64,000 bases of DNA from Rhodocyclaceae bacterium (GTDB taxonomy: Bacteria > Pseudomonadota > Gammaproteobacteria > Burkholderiales > CAIKXV01), in NCBI GenBank assembly GCA_020248265.1, contig JADCHX010000008.1, positions 62,001 through 126,000 on the forward strand, given 5' to 3'. The position numbers and the translations under genes are program-made. The notes below the pieces were generated by a model. That model ran no database searches. It worked only from the letters and a program-made list of their open reading frames with translations, and was not told the DNA's origin. Positions 1-9,054 of the stretch are shown piece by piece; position 1 is the first letter of the stretch, and the number at the start of each line of letters is the position of its first letter.

Positions 1-899
1 GGCTTCATCGTCGACACCTCTGCACCCTGGCGGCCGAGGTACTCGCGCATCTCGGGTACGTTCAGGATGCGGGCGATGTCCGTCGACAACCGGTCCAGTG
101 CGGCGCGCGGGCTCGCCGAGGCGGCCAGGATGCCCTGCCACGAGCCGGTCTCGAACCCGGGGACGCCCGACTCCGAAACGGTGGGCACGTCGGGCAGCGT
201 CGGGTAGCGCTTTGCGCCGGACACCGCGACCAGCCGCAGCCGCCCGCCCTTCACGTACGGGAAGGTTGCAAGCATGCCGTTGAACGTGAGGTCGGCGTGC
301 CCGCCGGCCACGTCGATCAGCGCGGCCGCGCCGCCCTTGTACGGAATGAAGGCCCATTTCGAGCCGGTGGCCTGCGCAAACGCAACGCCGGCCAGGTGTG
401 GTGGCCCGCCGACGCCCGAGGTGGCGAAGTTGAGCTGTCCCGGCCGGCTGCGGGCGAGGGCGATGAGCTCCTTCACGGTGCGCACCGGCACCGACGGATG
501 GACCACCAGCAGGTGCGGTGAATAGGCGACCATGGTGACGCCGACGAGGTCGCGCACCGGATCGTATGACTGCTTGTAGACGGACGGATTGATCGCGATC
601 GCGCCCAGGTCTGCCAGCAGCAGCGTCTGGCCGTCCGGCGTGGCGCGCGCGACGACTTCCGCGCCGACGTTGCCATTCGCACCCGCGCGGTTCTCGACCA
701 GCACCGGCTGGCCGAGCGCCTCGGACAGCTTGGGCGCGATCTGCCGCGCCAGGATGTCGGAGGTGCCGCCTGCAGCGAAGGGTACGATGAAGCGCACCGG
801 CCCGGTCGGAAACGATTGCGCCGCGCACGGCGTGCAGAGACTTGCCGCGGATACGATGCCCAGTGCCAGCGCGCTGCGCATGCGAAGGTCGATCGACAT
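1..899 (-). CDS. Bug/TctC-family periplasmic solute-binding protein (C-terminus outside window)
   Basis: Reading down from the ATG at 897-899 gives a signal peptide ending in CAAQ. The mature protein opens with FPTGPVRFIVPFAAGG and then carries GQPVLVENRAGANGN, ATPDGQTLL, HPSVPV and IPYKGG. These are the landmark segments of the Bug (TctC) receptors of tripartite tricarboxylate transporters, which bind carboxylates in the periplasm. The frame stays open to the window edge, so the last roughly 25 residues are missing. The start is set by the signal peptide. No TctA/TctB membrane gene is adjacent. The ligand cannot be predicted from sequence. Confidence 0.85.
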   Translation of the reverse strand, partial: MSIDLRMRSALALGIVSAASLCTPCAAQSFPTGPVRFIVPFAAGGTSDILARQIAPKLSEALGQPVLVENRAGANGNVGAEVVARATPDGQTLLLADLGAIAINPSVYKQSYDPVRDLVGVTMVAYSPHLLVVHPSVPVRTVKELIALARSRPGQLNFATSGVGGPPHLAGVAFAQATGSKWAFIPYKGGAAALIDVAGGHADLTFNGMLATFPYVKGGRLRLVAVSGAKRYPTLPDVPTVSESGVPGFETGSWQGILAASASPRAALDRLSTDIARILNVPEMREYLGRQGAEVSTMK

Positions 900-936
900 G
901 TCTGCTTCCTTCCTCGGGTGTACCGGGTGACGTGTG

Positions 937-1944
937 CTATTCGATCGCGAGCTTCGCGGCGGCGATCGCAGCCTGGAACCGTGTCCATTCCTCGCGGATC
1001 AGGCTCGCGAACTCCGCCGGCGTGCTGCTTGCGGGATCGGCGCCAGCGCGTACCAGCAAGTCCTGGGTCTCGGGCTGCTTCATTACGGCCGTAGCCAGGG
1101 CATGGAGCCGATCCACGATCGGCTGGGGCGTTCCGCGCGGCACCATCAGCCCGACCCAGCCGGTCGACTGGAAGCCTTGCATCGCCGACTCGGCGATCGT
1201 CGGAAGTTCCGGCAGCTGCGCGGTGCGCTTCGGTCCGGCTGTCGCCAGCGCACGTAGCTGGCCGGAGCGGATGAAGGGCAGCGTGGCGGCCAGTGGCGTC
1301 AGCGTGAACTGGGCTTCGTTGGCGACCACGGCAGTCACGGATGCACCGCCGCCCTTGTACGGCACATGGACTGCTTCGGTGCCGCTGGCGATCTGGAACC
1401 GTACGCCTGCCAGATGGCTCTGCGAGCCTGCACCCGCCGATGCCATGTTCAGCCGGCCGGGGGCTGCCTTCAGCAGGGCGATCAGGTCCTTCGGAGACTT
1501 CGCTGCGACCGACGGATGCACGACCAGGACATTCTGCGTGATCGCCAGCAACGATACCGGCACCACGTCCTTGAACGGATCGAAGGTCAGCTTCTTCTGC
1601 AGCAGCGGCGCGATGACCTGCGTGGCGGTCGCGGTACCGAGGATCGTATAGCCGTCCGGCACCGCCCGCGCAGCGATCTCCATGCCGACGATACCGCCTG
1701 CGCCAGGCCGATTGTCCACCACCACCTGCTGGCCCAGGAGATCCGCCAGGCGAAGTGCGAATACGCGGCTGATCGTGTCTGCCGACGAGCCCGCACCCTC
1801 CGGCACGATCATGCGCACCGGACGCTGGGGCCACCCCTGTGCGTCGGCCCCGGCCGGGCATGCCAGGGACGCGATCGCCGCGACGGCGGCCAGCCGAATG
1901 CGCCCGACGCGAATGCGCGCGCCGCTGCCCGATGCCTGTTCCAT
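937..1944 (-). CDS. Bug/TctC-family periplasmic solute-binding protein
   Basis: 335 codons, a normal family length. A cationic N-terminus and hydrophobic stretch end at GADA, giving an exported protein that begins WPQRPVRMIVP. Family segments are GQQVVVDNRPGAGG (around residue 75), VPDGYTIL, VVHPSV, the ligand-loop VPYKGGGAS and LPELPTIAES. It lies between two other Bug genes on the same strand, 37 bp from the next and 25 bp from the previous one, so co-transcription is likely. It closely resembles the gene at 1970-2983 (both have RPGAGGI(V/I)GMEI), which suggests a local tandem duplication. The ligand is unknown. Confidence 0.88.
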   Translation of the reverse strand: MEQASGSGARIRVGRIRLAAVAAIASLACPAGADAQGWPQRPVRMIVPEGAGSSADTISRVFALRLADLLGQQVVVDNRPGAGGIVGMEIAARAVPDGYTILGTATATQVIAPLLQKKLTFDPFKDVVPVSLLAITQNVLVVHPSVAAKSPKDLIALLKAAPGRLNMASAGAGSQSHLAGVRFQIASGTEAVHVPYKGGGASVTAVVANEAQFTLTPLAATLPFIRSGQLRALATAGPKRTAQLPELPTIAESAMQGFQSTGWVGLMVPRGTPQPIVDRLHALATAVMKQPETQDLLVRAGADPASSTPAEFASLIREEWTRFQAAIAAAKLAIE

Positions 1945-1969
1945 GCGATTGCGGCCCGGGCGGGCCGCG

Positions 1970-2983
1970 TTACTCCGCGACCAGCTTCGCCGCCTTCACG
2001 GCCGCACGGAAGCTCTCGTACTCCGATCGGATGAACTTGCCGAACTCCTCCGGCGTGCTGGTGACCGGGTCGGCACCGGCGCGCACGATCAGCTCGCGGG
2101 TATCGGCCTGCTTCATCACCTGCATCATCAGCGAATAGAGCCGTTCGTTCACCGCCTTGGGCGTGCCGCGCGGAGTCATCATGCCGACCCAGCCGGTCGA
2201 CTGGAAGCCGGGTAGCGCCGCTTCGCCCAGTGTCGGCAGGTCGGGCAACTGGGTGCTGCGTGCAGCGCCGGCAGTGGCCAGTGCGCGCAACTGCCCGGAG
2301 CGGATGTGCGGGATGGTGGCCGCGATCGGCGTGAAGGTGAACTGCGATTCGTTGGCGATCACCGCTGCGACAGATGCGCCGCCCCCCTTGTAGGGTACGT
2401 GGGTCGCGTCGGTGCGCGCCGCCAGCATCAACTGCACGCCTGCAAGGTGGCTCTGCGCACCGGAGCCTGCCGAGGCCATGTTGTACTTGCCCGGGTTGGC
2501 CCTGAGCAGCGCGAGCAGTTCCTGCGCCGTCTTCGCCGGCATCGATGGATGCACGACCAGGACGTTCTGCGTCGTGCCGTACAGCATGATCGGCTCGAAA
2601 TCCTTGAACACGTCGAACCCGAGCTTGCGGTGCAACTGGGGGGCGATCACGTGGTTCGCGGTCGAGGTCGCCATCAGCGTGTAGCCGTCCGGCACGGCGC
2701 GCGCGGTGATCTCCATGCCGATGATGCCGCCGGCGCCCGGGCGGTTGTCCACGACGAACTGCTGGCCGACCGCTTCGCCCAGTTTCATCGCCAGCACGCG
2801 GGCCAGCTGGTCGCTCGATGCACCTGGTCCGTTGGGTACGATCACCCGAACCGGACGCTGCGGCCAGTTGGATGCCTGGGACTGGGCCAGGGCTGGCGTG
2901 GCGGCTGAACCGATTGCGGTCAGCGCGGCGATGGCGCCGCTGGCGAGGATCGCCTTGCGGCGCTGGATACGCGGGGTGTACAT
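1970..2983 (-). CDS. Bug/TctC-family periplasmic solute-binding protein
   Basis: 337 codons. The N-terminus (RRKAILASGAIAAL...PALAQ) is a clear signal peptide. A strong ribosome site, GGAGGAG, sits 8 bases before the ATG. Bug hallmarks are NWPQRPVRVIVPNGPG, QFVVDNRPGAGG, VPDGYTLMA, VVHPSMPAKT, VPYKGGGAS and LPDLPTLGEA. It is first in a run of three Bug genes transcribed towards the window start. The similarity of the second gene to this one points to gene duplication. No membrane subunits are nearby, so it presumably shares a TctAB pore encoded elsewhere or has a sensory role, as some Bug proteins do. Confidence 0.88.
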   Translation of the reverse strand: MYTPRIQRRKAILASGAIAALTAIGSAATPALAQSQASNWPQRPVRVIVPNGPGASSDQLARVLAMKLGEAVGQQFVVDNRPGAGGIIGMEITARAVPDGYTLMATSTANHVIAPQLHRKLGFDVFKDFEPIMLYGTTQNVLVVHPSMPAKTAQELLALLRANPGKYNMASAGSGAQSHLAGVQLMLAARTDATHVPYKGGGASVAAVIANESQFTFTPIAATIPHIRSGQLRALATAGAARSTQLPDLPTLGEAALPGFQSTGWVGMMTPRGTPKAVNERLYSLMMQVMKQADTRELIVRAGADPVTSTPEEFGKFIRSEYESFRAAVKAAKLVAE

Positions 2984-3200
2984 CGTTGCTGCTCCTCCGA
3001 TTGGCCTGGTGGGTATCCGTTCCGTGGAAAGACGTTCCGTGGAAAGACGCCTCGACAGGCAGGGCTGTCAGGTTGTGCGTGAAATTAGCACAACGCACAG
3101 ACTTACGGCGCGGTAAACCTGCTTGCGGCCCCTCGCGTGACGGCACCCGTTGGCTGTCCGACCGACCTCGATACGGCAGCCCGGGGACTTTCCGCCGTTA

Positions 3201-4271
3201 TCAGGCGGTGCCGATCGCGCGGGCGACCGCATCACCCATCGCCTGGGTGCTCGCGCTGCCCCCGAGATCCGGTGTGAGCTGTGCGGCCTCTGCGATGACT
3301 GCGGACATTGCCGCTTCGATCAATCCGGCCGCCCGGGCAGCCTTCGGCTCGCTGCGCTTGCCCGCGAGCCACTCGAACAGCAGCTTGCCCGACATGATCA
3401 TCGCGTACGGGTTGGCGATGCCGCGGCCTGCGATATCCGGTGCCGAGCCATGTGTTGCCTGCGCCATCGCCAACGTCTCGCTTGCGTTCACGCCCGGCGC
3501 GAGGCCGAGGCCACCGACCAGCCCGGCCGCTTCGTCTGTCAGGATGTCGCCGTACAGGTTGGTGGTGACGATCGTGTCGTACTGCTGCGGCTTCATCACC
3601 AACCTCATCGCGAAGGTGTCGACGATGACTTCCTCGAACTCGACCTCCGGGAAGCGCGCCGCGACCTTCCGGCATTCGTCGGCGAACAGGCCGTCACCAT
3701 AGCGGTACACGGTGTTCTTGTGCACCGCCGTCACCTTGCGCCGCGGGCGCCGGGCAGCGGCCTCGAACGCCGCCTCGGCGATCAGCCGGCTCTTGAGCTT
3801 CGTGGTGACGCAGATGCCGATCGCGCTGTCCTCTGTCGGCATGAACTCGCCGTAGCCCATGAACAGGTTGCCATCGACCTTGAAGCCCTCGGTGGTCTCG
3901 CGCAGGAACAGCAGGTCGATGTCCTTGTGCACCGAAGGCAGGTTCGGGTAGGAGCGGAACGGCTTGTAGTTGGCGAACAGCCCGAAGTGGGTGCGGAACA
4001 GCGGGTGCGGGTTGAGCCAGGTCGGGTCGCCCTTCGGGTACTCGCGGTGGCCGATCGGGCCCAGGACCCAGCCGTCGTAGGTGGCCAGCGTCTCGAGCGT
4101 ACCCGGCGGGACGGTGTGCCCGGCGGCCGCATGCCCGGCGCGCGAGATCGGCATCGGCTTCCAGTCGATCTGCAGGTCGACTGCGGCCGCAGCCTCGCGC
4201 ATCACCTTCACGCATTCGGGCACGACCTCGCGCCCGATATCGTCGCCTTCGAGTACTGCCAGTGTGAGCAT
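3201..4271 (-). CDS. Isocitrate/isopropylmalate dehydrogenase-family enzyme (tartrate dehydrogenase-like)
   Basis: About 356 residues. It has the beta-decarboxylating dehydrogenase layout. An N-terminal strand LTLAVLEGDDIGREV is followed by a substrate loop with R residues (LFLRETTEGFKV). The catalytic Lys is in VTAVHKNTVYR. The metal-binding Asp residues are in VDTFAMRLV and TTNLYGDILTDEAAGLVGG, and the cofactor segment HGSAPDIAGRGIANPYAM follows. The family oxidises and decarboxylates 2R-hydroxy acids such as isopropylmalate, malate or tartrate with NAD(P). Being outside a leu operon and among carboxylate receptors, a catabolic substrate is more likely than leucine synthesis (inference). 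The start at 4271 has GGAAGG just upstream; an in-frame ATG at 4292 would overlap the next gene. Confidence 0.8.
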   Translation of the reverse strand: MLTLAVLEGDDIGREVVPECVKVMREAAAAVDLQIDWKPMPISRAGHAAAGHTVPPGTLETLATYDGWVLGPIGHREYPKGDPTWLNPHPLFRTHFGLFANYKPFRSYPNLPSVHKDIDLLFLRETTEGFKVDGNLFMGYGEFMPTEDSAIGICVTTKLKSRLIAEAAFEAAARRPRRKVTAVHKNTVYRYGDGLFADECRKVAARFPEVEFEEVIVDTFAMRLVMKPQQYDTIVTTNLYGDILTDEAAGLVGGLGLAPGVNASETLAMAQATHGSAPDIAGRGIANPYAMIMSGKLLFEWLAGKRSEPKAARAAGLIEAAMSAVIAEAAQLTPDLGGSASTQAMGDAVARAIGTA

Positions 4272-4288
4272 CGTGCCTTCCGCTCGCT

Positions 4289-5257
4289 TCAATCGACCTT
4301 CACGCCCGCCTGACGGATCACCTTCGTCCAGCGTGCGATCTCGGACATCAGGTGCGCCTGCAGCTGCTCGGGCGTGCCGCCGATACCGTCGGCGCCGTCG
4401 CGGGCCAGCCGTTCCTTCACTTCGGGATGCTGCAGGGCCTTCACCACTTCCGCGTTCATCCGGTCGACCACCGTGCGCGGCGTGCCGGCCGGGCCGAGCA
4501 GATAGTACGAGGTGTAGACCTCGAACCCCGGCAGGCCGCTCTCGGCCATCGTCGGGATGTCCGGTGCGCCGGACGAGCGTTTCAGGCTGGTCACGGCGAG
4601 GCCGCGCAGCTTGCCGCTGCGCACGTGAGAGATCCCCGCCACCATCGTACCGGTGGCGGCGTCGACATGGCCGCCGATGAGGTCGGTCATCGCCGGCTGG
4701 ATGCCCTTGTAGGGCACCGGCGTCCAGCGGAAGCCGGCCACGCTGGCGAACAGTTCGCCGGCGAGGTGACCGCCGCTGCCGGTGCCGGCGGTCGCATAGG
4801 TGATGCGGCCGGGCTGCTTCTTCGCGAAGGCGATGAACGCCTGCAGCGTCTTCGCCGGCAGTGACGGATGCACCATGACCATCAGCGGCTGCACCGCAAC
4901 CTGCACGATCGGGGTGAAGTCCTTCAGCGTGTCGTAGGGCAGCTTGCCGTACAGCCCGGGGTTGATCACGTGACTGCCCCAGGCCATCAGCAGCGTGTAG
5001 CCGTCGGGCGTGGCGCGTGCGACCGCTTCGGTGCCCACGATCGCCGCCGATCCGGCGCGGTTCTCGACGACGATCTGCTGGCCGAGCGACTCGGTCATTC
5101 GCGTGGCGAGCACCCGGGTCAGCGTGTCGGCGGAGCCGCCCGGCGTCGTCGGGACAACGATGCGCACCGGCTTCGCCGGCCAGGCCTGCGCCCAGGCACT
5201 GCCCGCCGCAGCCACACAGGCGGCGGCAAGCGCGACAGTACTGTGCAACGCCCGCAT
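4289..5257 (-). CDS. Bug/TctC-family periplasmic solute-binding protein
   Basis: About 322 residues from the ATG at 5257. The signal peptide MRALHSTVALAAACV...AWAQ sets this start. A longer open frame exists upstream but runs into the neighbouring lyase gene and looks non-coding. Landmarks are WPAKPVRIVVPTTPGGSAD, GQQIVVENRAGSAA, ATPDGYTLLMA, VHPSLPAKTL, VPYKGIQPA and APDIPTMAES. The gene sits between the lyase-family and dehydrogenase-family genes on the same strand, 17 bp from the latter. The three probably form one catabolic operon in which this protein captures the substrate. Confidence 0.87.
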   Translation of the reverse strand: MRALHSTVALAAACVAAAGSAWAQAWPAKPVRIVVPTTPGGSADTLTRVLATRMTESLGQQIVVENRAGSAAIVGTEAVARATPDGYTLLMAWGSHVINPGLYGKLPYDTLKDFTPIVQVAVQPLMVMVHPSLPAKTLQAFIAFAKKQPGRITYATAGTGSGGHLAGELFASVAGFRWTPVPYKGIQPAMTDLIGGHVDAATGTMVAGISHVRSGKLRGLAVTSLKRSSGAPDIPTMAESGLPGFEVYTSYYLLGPAGTPRTVVDRMNAEVVKALQHPEVKERLARDGADGIGGTPEQLQAHLMSEIARWTKVIRQAGVKVD

Positions 5258-5279
5258 GGAGCCGGTCGCCGCCACGCCG

Positions 5280-6137
5280 CTACTTGCCCTCATAGCCCGC
5301 GCCGCGCGCGAACCACGCCTTGGTCGCGACGATCTGCTCGCGTTCATCGAACGAGGCCATGTCATCGGCCATCGCCGATGCCTCGCCATGCGTCTTGAGC
5401 ACCGCGAAGACGCGCTGCATGGCACGGATCGCCGCACGCTGCGCATCTGACGGGATGATCTCGATCTTGTAGCCCATGCGTTCCAGGTCGGGCGCCGACA
5501 CCAGCGGCGTCTTGCCGCCGAAGAACATGTTGATCAGCAGCGGCTTGGAGAACAGCGTCGGGATCTGCTCGATCTGCTCGAGCGTGGTGGGTGCCTCGAT
5601 GAACAGGACGTCGGCGCCGGCCTCGTCGTAGAGCTTCATCCGCTCGACTGCAGCATCGAAGCCCTCGACCGCGATCGCATCGGTGCGGGCGATGATCACG
5701 ATGTCCGGGTCGGCATCCTTCGCCGCCTTGAGCACCGGCACGAAGTCCTTCGCCTTGACGATCGACTTGTCGTTCAGGTGCCCGCAGCGTTTCGGGAAGG
5801 TCTGGTCTTCCAGGTGTACGCCAGCCAGGCCGATGCGTGCGAACTGGCGGATTACCCGATAGGCGTTCAGCGCGTTGCCATAGCCGGTGTCGGCGTCGCC
5901 GATCACCGGGCAGTCGACCGCGTCGCAGATCTCGGACAGCCGCTGCACGATGTGCCCCGGGTCGATCAGGTTGATGTCGGGCACGCCCGTCGACCGGGCG
6001 ATGCCGCCGCCGGTGGCATACAGCGCCTCGAAGCCGGCCATGCGGCCCAGCCGTGCCGACATGCCGTCATAGATGCCCGGTGCCACGATCATGCCGGGAC
6101 GCGCGAGCATCTCGCGCAGCTTGGTTGCCTGACTCAT
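5280..6137 (-). CDS. Isocitrate lyase/PEP mutase-family enzyme
   Basis: 285 codons, matching the short isocitrate-lyase superfamily members (methylisocitrate lyase, PEP mutase, oxaloacetate decarboxylase types). Visible signatures are VAPGIYDGMSARL, GDADTGYGNALNAYR (Mg-binding Asp pair), the active-site loop HLEDQTFPKRCGH with the KRCGH-type catalytic Cys, and ARTDAIAVEGFDAAVER. The family makes or breaks a C-C (or C-P) bond next to a carboxylate; the exact substrate is not decided by these motifs. SD AGAGGA precedes the ATG. It is the first gene of a minus-strand run with the Bug gene and the dehydrogenase, consistent with breakdown of a branched or hydroxylated dicarboxylate. Confidence 0.85.
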   Translation of the reverse strand: MSQATKLREMLARPGMIVAPGIYDGMSARLGRMAGFEALYATGGGIARSTGVPDINLIDPGHIVQRLSEICDAVDCPVIGDADTGYGNALNAYRVIRQFARIGLAGVHLEDQTFPKRCGHLNDKSIVKAKDFVPVLKAAKDADPDIVIIARTDAIAVEGFDAAVERMKLYDEAGADVLFIEAPTTLEQIEQIPTLFSKPLLINMFFGGKTPLVSAPDLERMGYKIEIIPSDAQRAAIRAMQRVFAVLKTHGEASAMADDMASFDEREQIVATKAWFARGAGYEGK

Positions 6138-6220
6138 CTGTAGTCCTCTGCCGTCGCCATCGCAATTGTCGCCGCCATTGCCCGGCGGCCGAGGCCCGAA
6201 GGATGCCCGACTCGCCCGGG

Positions 6221-6260
6221 GCCGTCGAGGGCCGTCGAGGGCCGTCGACGGTCGTCGACG
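6221..6260. repeat. Short decameric tandem repeat
   Basis: Four tandem 10-base units (GCCGTCGAGG twice, then GCCGTCGACG and GTCGTCGACG) fill the gap just after the stop of the Bug gene at 6267. The last units contain GTCGAC palindromes. It looks like slippage-generated sequence; no function is evident. Confidence 0.7.
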
Positions 6261-6266
6261 GTCGTG

Positions 6267-7253
6267 TCAATCGATGCGGATGTTCGCTTCGCGGATCACC
6301 TTGCCCCAGCGGGCCATGTCCTCGACCACGGTCTTCTGCATCTGTTCCGGCGTGCTGGTCTCGACCTCCAGGCCGCTGTCGGCCAGCCGCTTGCGCAGGT
6401 CGGGTTCGACCAGCACCCGGTTCAGCGTCTGGTTGAGCCAGGTCACCATCGTGCGCGGCAGCGAGGCCGGCCCGAAGATGCCGTACCAGGTGTCGTAGTC
6501 GTACTTCGGCACGCCGGACTCGGCGATGGTCGGGATCTCGGGAAACGCGGGCGAACGCTTCACGCCCGACATGCCGAGCGCGCGCAGCTTGCCGGCCCGG
6601 ATGTGCCCGGATGCCGCTGGCAGCGTCGCGATCATCATCTGGACCTGGCCACCGATCGTGTCGGCGAGCGCCGGGCCGGCGCCCTTGTACGGCACGTGCA
6701 GCATCTTCACGCCGGTCTGCAGCATGAACAACTCTACGGCGAGGTGGGCGGAGCTGCCCATGCCGCCGGACCCGAACGGGATGTTGCCGCCCTTCTTCGC
6801 GAGCGCCACGAACTCGTTCACCGTCTTCGCCGGCACGGCGGTGTTCACCACCAGCACGTTCGGCGTGATCCCCACCTGGCCGATCGCCGCGAAGGCCTTC
6901 GCCGTGTCGAACGGCAGCTTCGGATACAGCGTTGCGTTGAAGGTCATGCCCTGGTGGTTCATCTTCAGCGTGTAGCCATCGCCAGCGGAGCGCGCGACGA
7001 TCTCGGCGGCGATCGTGCCGCCGGCACCACCGCGGTTGTCGACCACCAGCTGCTGGCCGAGCTCGTCGCTCAGGCGCTGCGACACCAGCCGGGCAACGAG
7101 GTCGGTGGTGCCTCCGGGGGCGAACGGAACGAGGAATCGGATCGGCTTCAGCGGGTAGCCACCCGGGCCCTTGCCCTGCGCGAACGCCGGCATGGCGCCA
7201 AGTGCGAACGTGCAGGCGGCGGCCAGGCCTGCGGCGGACAGTGCTCGTGACAT
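6267..7253 (-). CDS. Bug/TctC-family periplasmic solute-binding protein
   Basis: About 328 residues. The start at 7253 was chosen because GGAGG lies 7 bases upstream, whereas the ATG two codons earlier is too close to it. The signal peptide is MSRALSAAGLAAACTF...AFAQ. The mature protein has YPLKPIRFLVPFAPGGTTD, GQQLVVDNRGGAGG, AGDGYTLKM, VVNTAVPAKTV, VPYKGAGPAL and FPEIPTIAES. It shares the KGPGGYP mature N-terminus and the PGGTTD(L/M)VARL segment with the Bug gene at 7411-8421, so the two are probably tandem paralogues. The carboxylate ligand is unknown. Confidence 0.87.
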   Translation of the reverse strand: MSRALSAAGLAAACTFALGAMPAFAQGKGPGGYPLKPIRFLVPFAPGGTTDLVARLVSQRLSDELGQQLVVDNRGGAGGTIAAEIVARSAGDGYTLKMNHQGMTFNATLYPKLPFDTAKAFAAIGQVGITPNVLVVNTAVPAKTVNEFVALAKKGGNIPFGSGGMGSSAHLAVELFMLQTGVKMLHVPYKGAGPALADTIGGQVQMMIATLPAASGHIRAGKLRALGMSGVKRSPAFPEIPTIAESGVPKYDYDTWYGIFGPASLPRTMVTWLNQTLNRVLVEPDLRKRLADSGLEVETSTPEQMQKTVVEDMARWGKVIREANIRID

Positions 7254-7410
7254 TTCCATTCCTCCAGGGCGCCGGCCGTCCCTGTCCGGCATCGGCTCGT
7301 GACCGGCCGGGATGCGCACTCTGCGATGCGCTGCCCAACCGTGATCGGGCCGGGGATTATGCCATCGTGCATCGACCGGTCAACGACCGGCGCTTCGCGT
7401 ACGGCCCACG

Positions 7411-8421
7411 CTATTCCGCCTTGATGCCGGTGTCGCGGATCAGCCGTCGCCACCGGGCCACGTCCTCGACGAAGAACTTCTGCGATGCCTCGGGTGTCTC
7501 GCTCCCCGGCTCGATGCCGCCGTCGGAAAGCCGGGCGATCACCGCAGGTTCCATGAGCACGCGGTTCACCGCTGCGTTCAGCCACTGCACCATCGGCCGC
7601 GGCAGCGCGGACAGTGCGAACATGCCGTACCAGGTCTCGTAGAGATAGCCGCGCACGCCCGCTTCCGCGAGCGTCGGGATGTCGGGTGCGACCCGCGAGC
7701 GCCGTGCGCTGCCGACGCCATAGGCGCGCAGCTTGCCCGACCGGATGTAGGGCAGCGCGCTGGGCAGCGATGCGAGCAGGAACTGTACATGGCCGGACAC
7801 GGTATCGGTCAGTGCCGGTCCGGCGCTCTTGTAGGGCACGTGAAGCCCGCTGGTGCCGGACAGGTGGAAGAACAGTTCCATGCCCATGTGGGTCGCGCTG
7901 CCGATGCCGCCAGAGCCGAAGCTCAGCTGCTTCGACTTCATCAGCGTCACCAGCTCGGGCAACGTCTTCGCCGGTACCGACGGATGCGCGACCAGGATGT
8001 TCGGCGCGACGCCGATCCATGCGAACGTATTGAATTCGCGCGCGAGGTCGCCGCCGGACTTCTCGTTCAGTACCGCCGCGATCACGATCGCCTGGTTGCT
8101 GAGCAGAAGCGTGTAGCCATCGGCCGGCGCGCGCAGCGCCATGTCGCGCGCGATCAGGCCGGCCGCTCCGCCCCGGTTGTCGATCACCACCGGCTGGCCG
8201 ATCTCGTCGCCGAGCCGGGGAGCAATCAGCCGTGCGACCATGTCCGTGGTGCCGCCAGGTACGTTCGGAACCAGCAGTCGGACCGGACGGATCGGGTAGC
8301 CGCCGGGACCCTTGCCGGTTGCCTGGGCGAAGACGGCCACCGGGGCCGACAGCAGCGCGAGGGTGGCAGCTGCCGCGAGCATGCCGGTGCAAATGCCACA
8401 CGGCGTCTGGAACCGGAACAT
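7411..8421 (-). CDS. Bug/TctC-family periplasmic solute-binding protein
   Basis: 336 codons with a signal peptide (MLAAAATLALLSAPVAVFAQ) and SD AGGAGG 8-10 bases before the ATG. Family segments are GGYPIRPVRLLVPNVPGGTTD, GQPVVIDNRGGAAG, PADGYTLLLS, VAHPSVPAKTL, VPYKSAGPAL and APDIPTLAEA. It resembles its downstream neighbour at 6267-7253, from which it is separated by about 157 bp without an obvious terminator. It is divergent from the HIT gene, with about 165 bp between the starts. Confidence 0.87.
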   Translation of the reverse strand: MFRFQTPCGICTGMLAAAATLALLSAPVAVFAQATGKGPGGYPIRPVRLLVPNVPGGTTDMVARLIAPRLGDEIGQPVVIDNRGGAAGLIARDMALRAPADGYTLLLSNQAIVIAAVLNEKSGGDLAREFNTFAWIGVAPNILVAHPSVPAKTLPELVTLMKSKQLSFGSGGIGSATHMGMELFFHLSGTSGLHVPYKSAGPALTDTVSGHVQFLLASLPSALPYIRSGKLRAYGVGSARRSRVAPDIPTLAEAGVRGYLYETWYGMFALSALPRPMVQWLNAAVNRVLMEPAVIARLSDGGIEPGSETPEASQKFFVEDVARWRRLIRDTGIKAE

Positions 8422-8586
8422 GTGCAGGTTTCCTCCTGGGTGCCGCTCGAACGGCGGTGCTACACGACGATACCCCTTTCGTGCCGACTGTCCACTCGAC
8501 GATGCCGACCTGGCAGGGCCTTGCCTCGGGTCACGTGCTGCGCGGACAATCGAGCCACTCGGCCAACAGGCAGGAACCCGTCAGCC

Positions 8587-9045
8587 ATGGCTCTGATTTT
8601 CGAAGCGGTGCACTTCGACATCATCGCGCCCGACCATCCGCACGTGGCACGCGGTGACGGCGCGCACATCATCATCAACCCCAGGCAGGCAGTCGAGGAC
8701 CGCACGCACCTCAACCGCGAGCAGGCGATCGAGCTGGTGAAGCTCACGATGGTCGCGGGCGAGGCAATGAAGACGGTACTCACGCGCCACGGAATCGACA
8801 TCGGGCGCATCAACTACCAGGACAACGGCAACTGGCGCCATGAGCTGCATGTGCACCTGTACGGCCGTGCCCGCGGTGCGAGGCGCCAGCCGTGGGGACA
8901 CTTCCTGTCGTTTCCGCCGACGCGCGAGGCCTTCATGGCCGAGATGGGCGATCTCGAGCCGTTGCGCGCGGAGGACATCGCCGCGCTCAGGGCGGAGATC
9001 GGTCGCCTGCTGGCAACGGAGAAGTATCGGGCTTTCCAGGCGTAG
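8587..9045 (+). CDS. HIT-family nucleotide hydrolase-like protein
   Basis: 152 residues. The histidine-triad signature appears as HELHVHLYGR near residue 91, preceded by INYQDNGNWR. HIT proteins hydrolyse or transfer nucleotidyl groups (for example Ap4A or adenosine phosphoramidates) using the His of HxHxH. Here the spacing is H-x-x-H-x-H, a slightly variant triad, so the activity is an inference. The middle region (GDGAHIIINPRQAVEDRTHL) matches the usual substrate-pocket strand. It is a single gene, divergent from one Bug gene and convergent with another (10 bp between stops). Confidence 0.75.
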   Translation: MALIFEAVHFDIIAPDHPHVARGDGAHIIINPRQAVEDRTHLNREQAIELVKLTMVAGEAMKTVLTRHGIDIGRINYQDNGNWRHELHVHLYGRARGARRQPWGHFLSFPPTREAFMAEMGDLEPLRAEDIAALRAEIGRLLATEKYRAFQA

Positions 9046-9054
9046 CCCGGTGGC

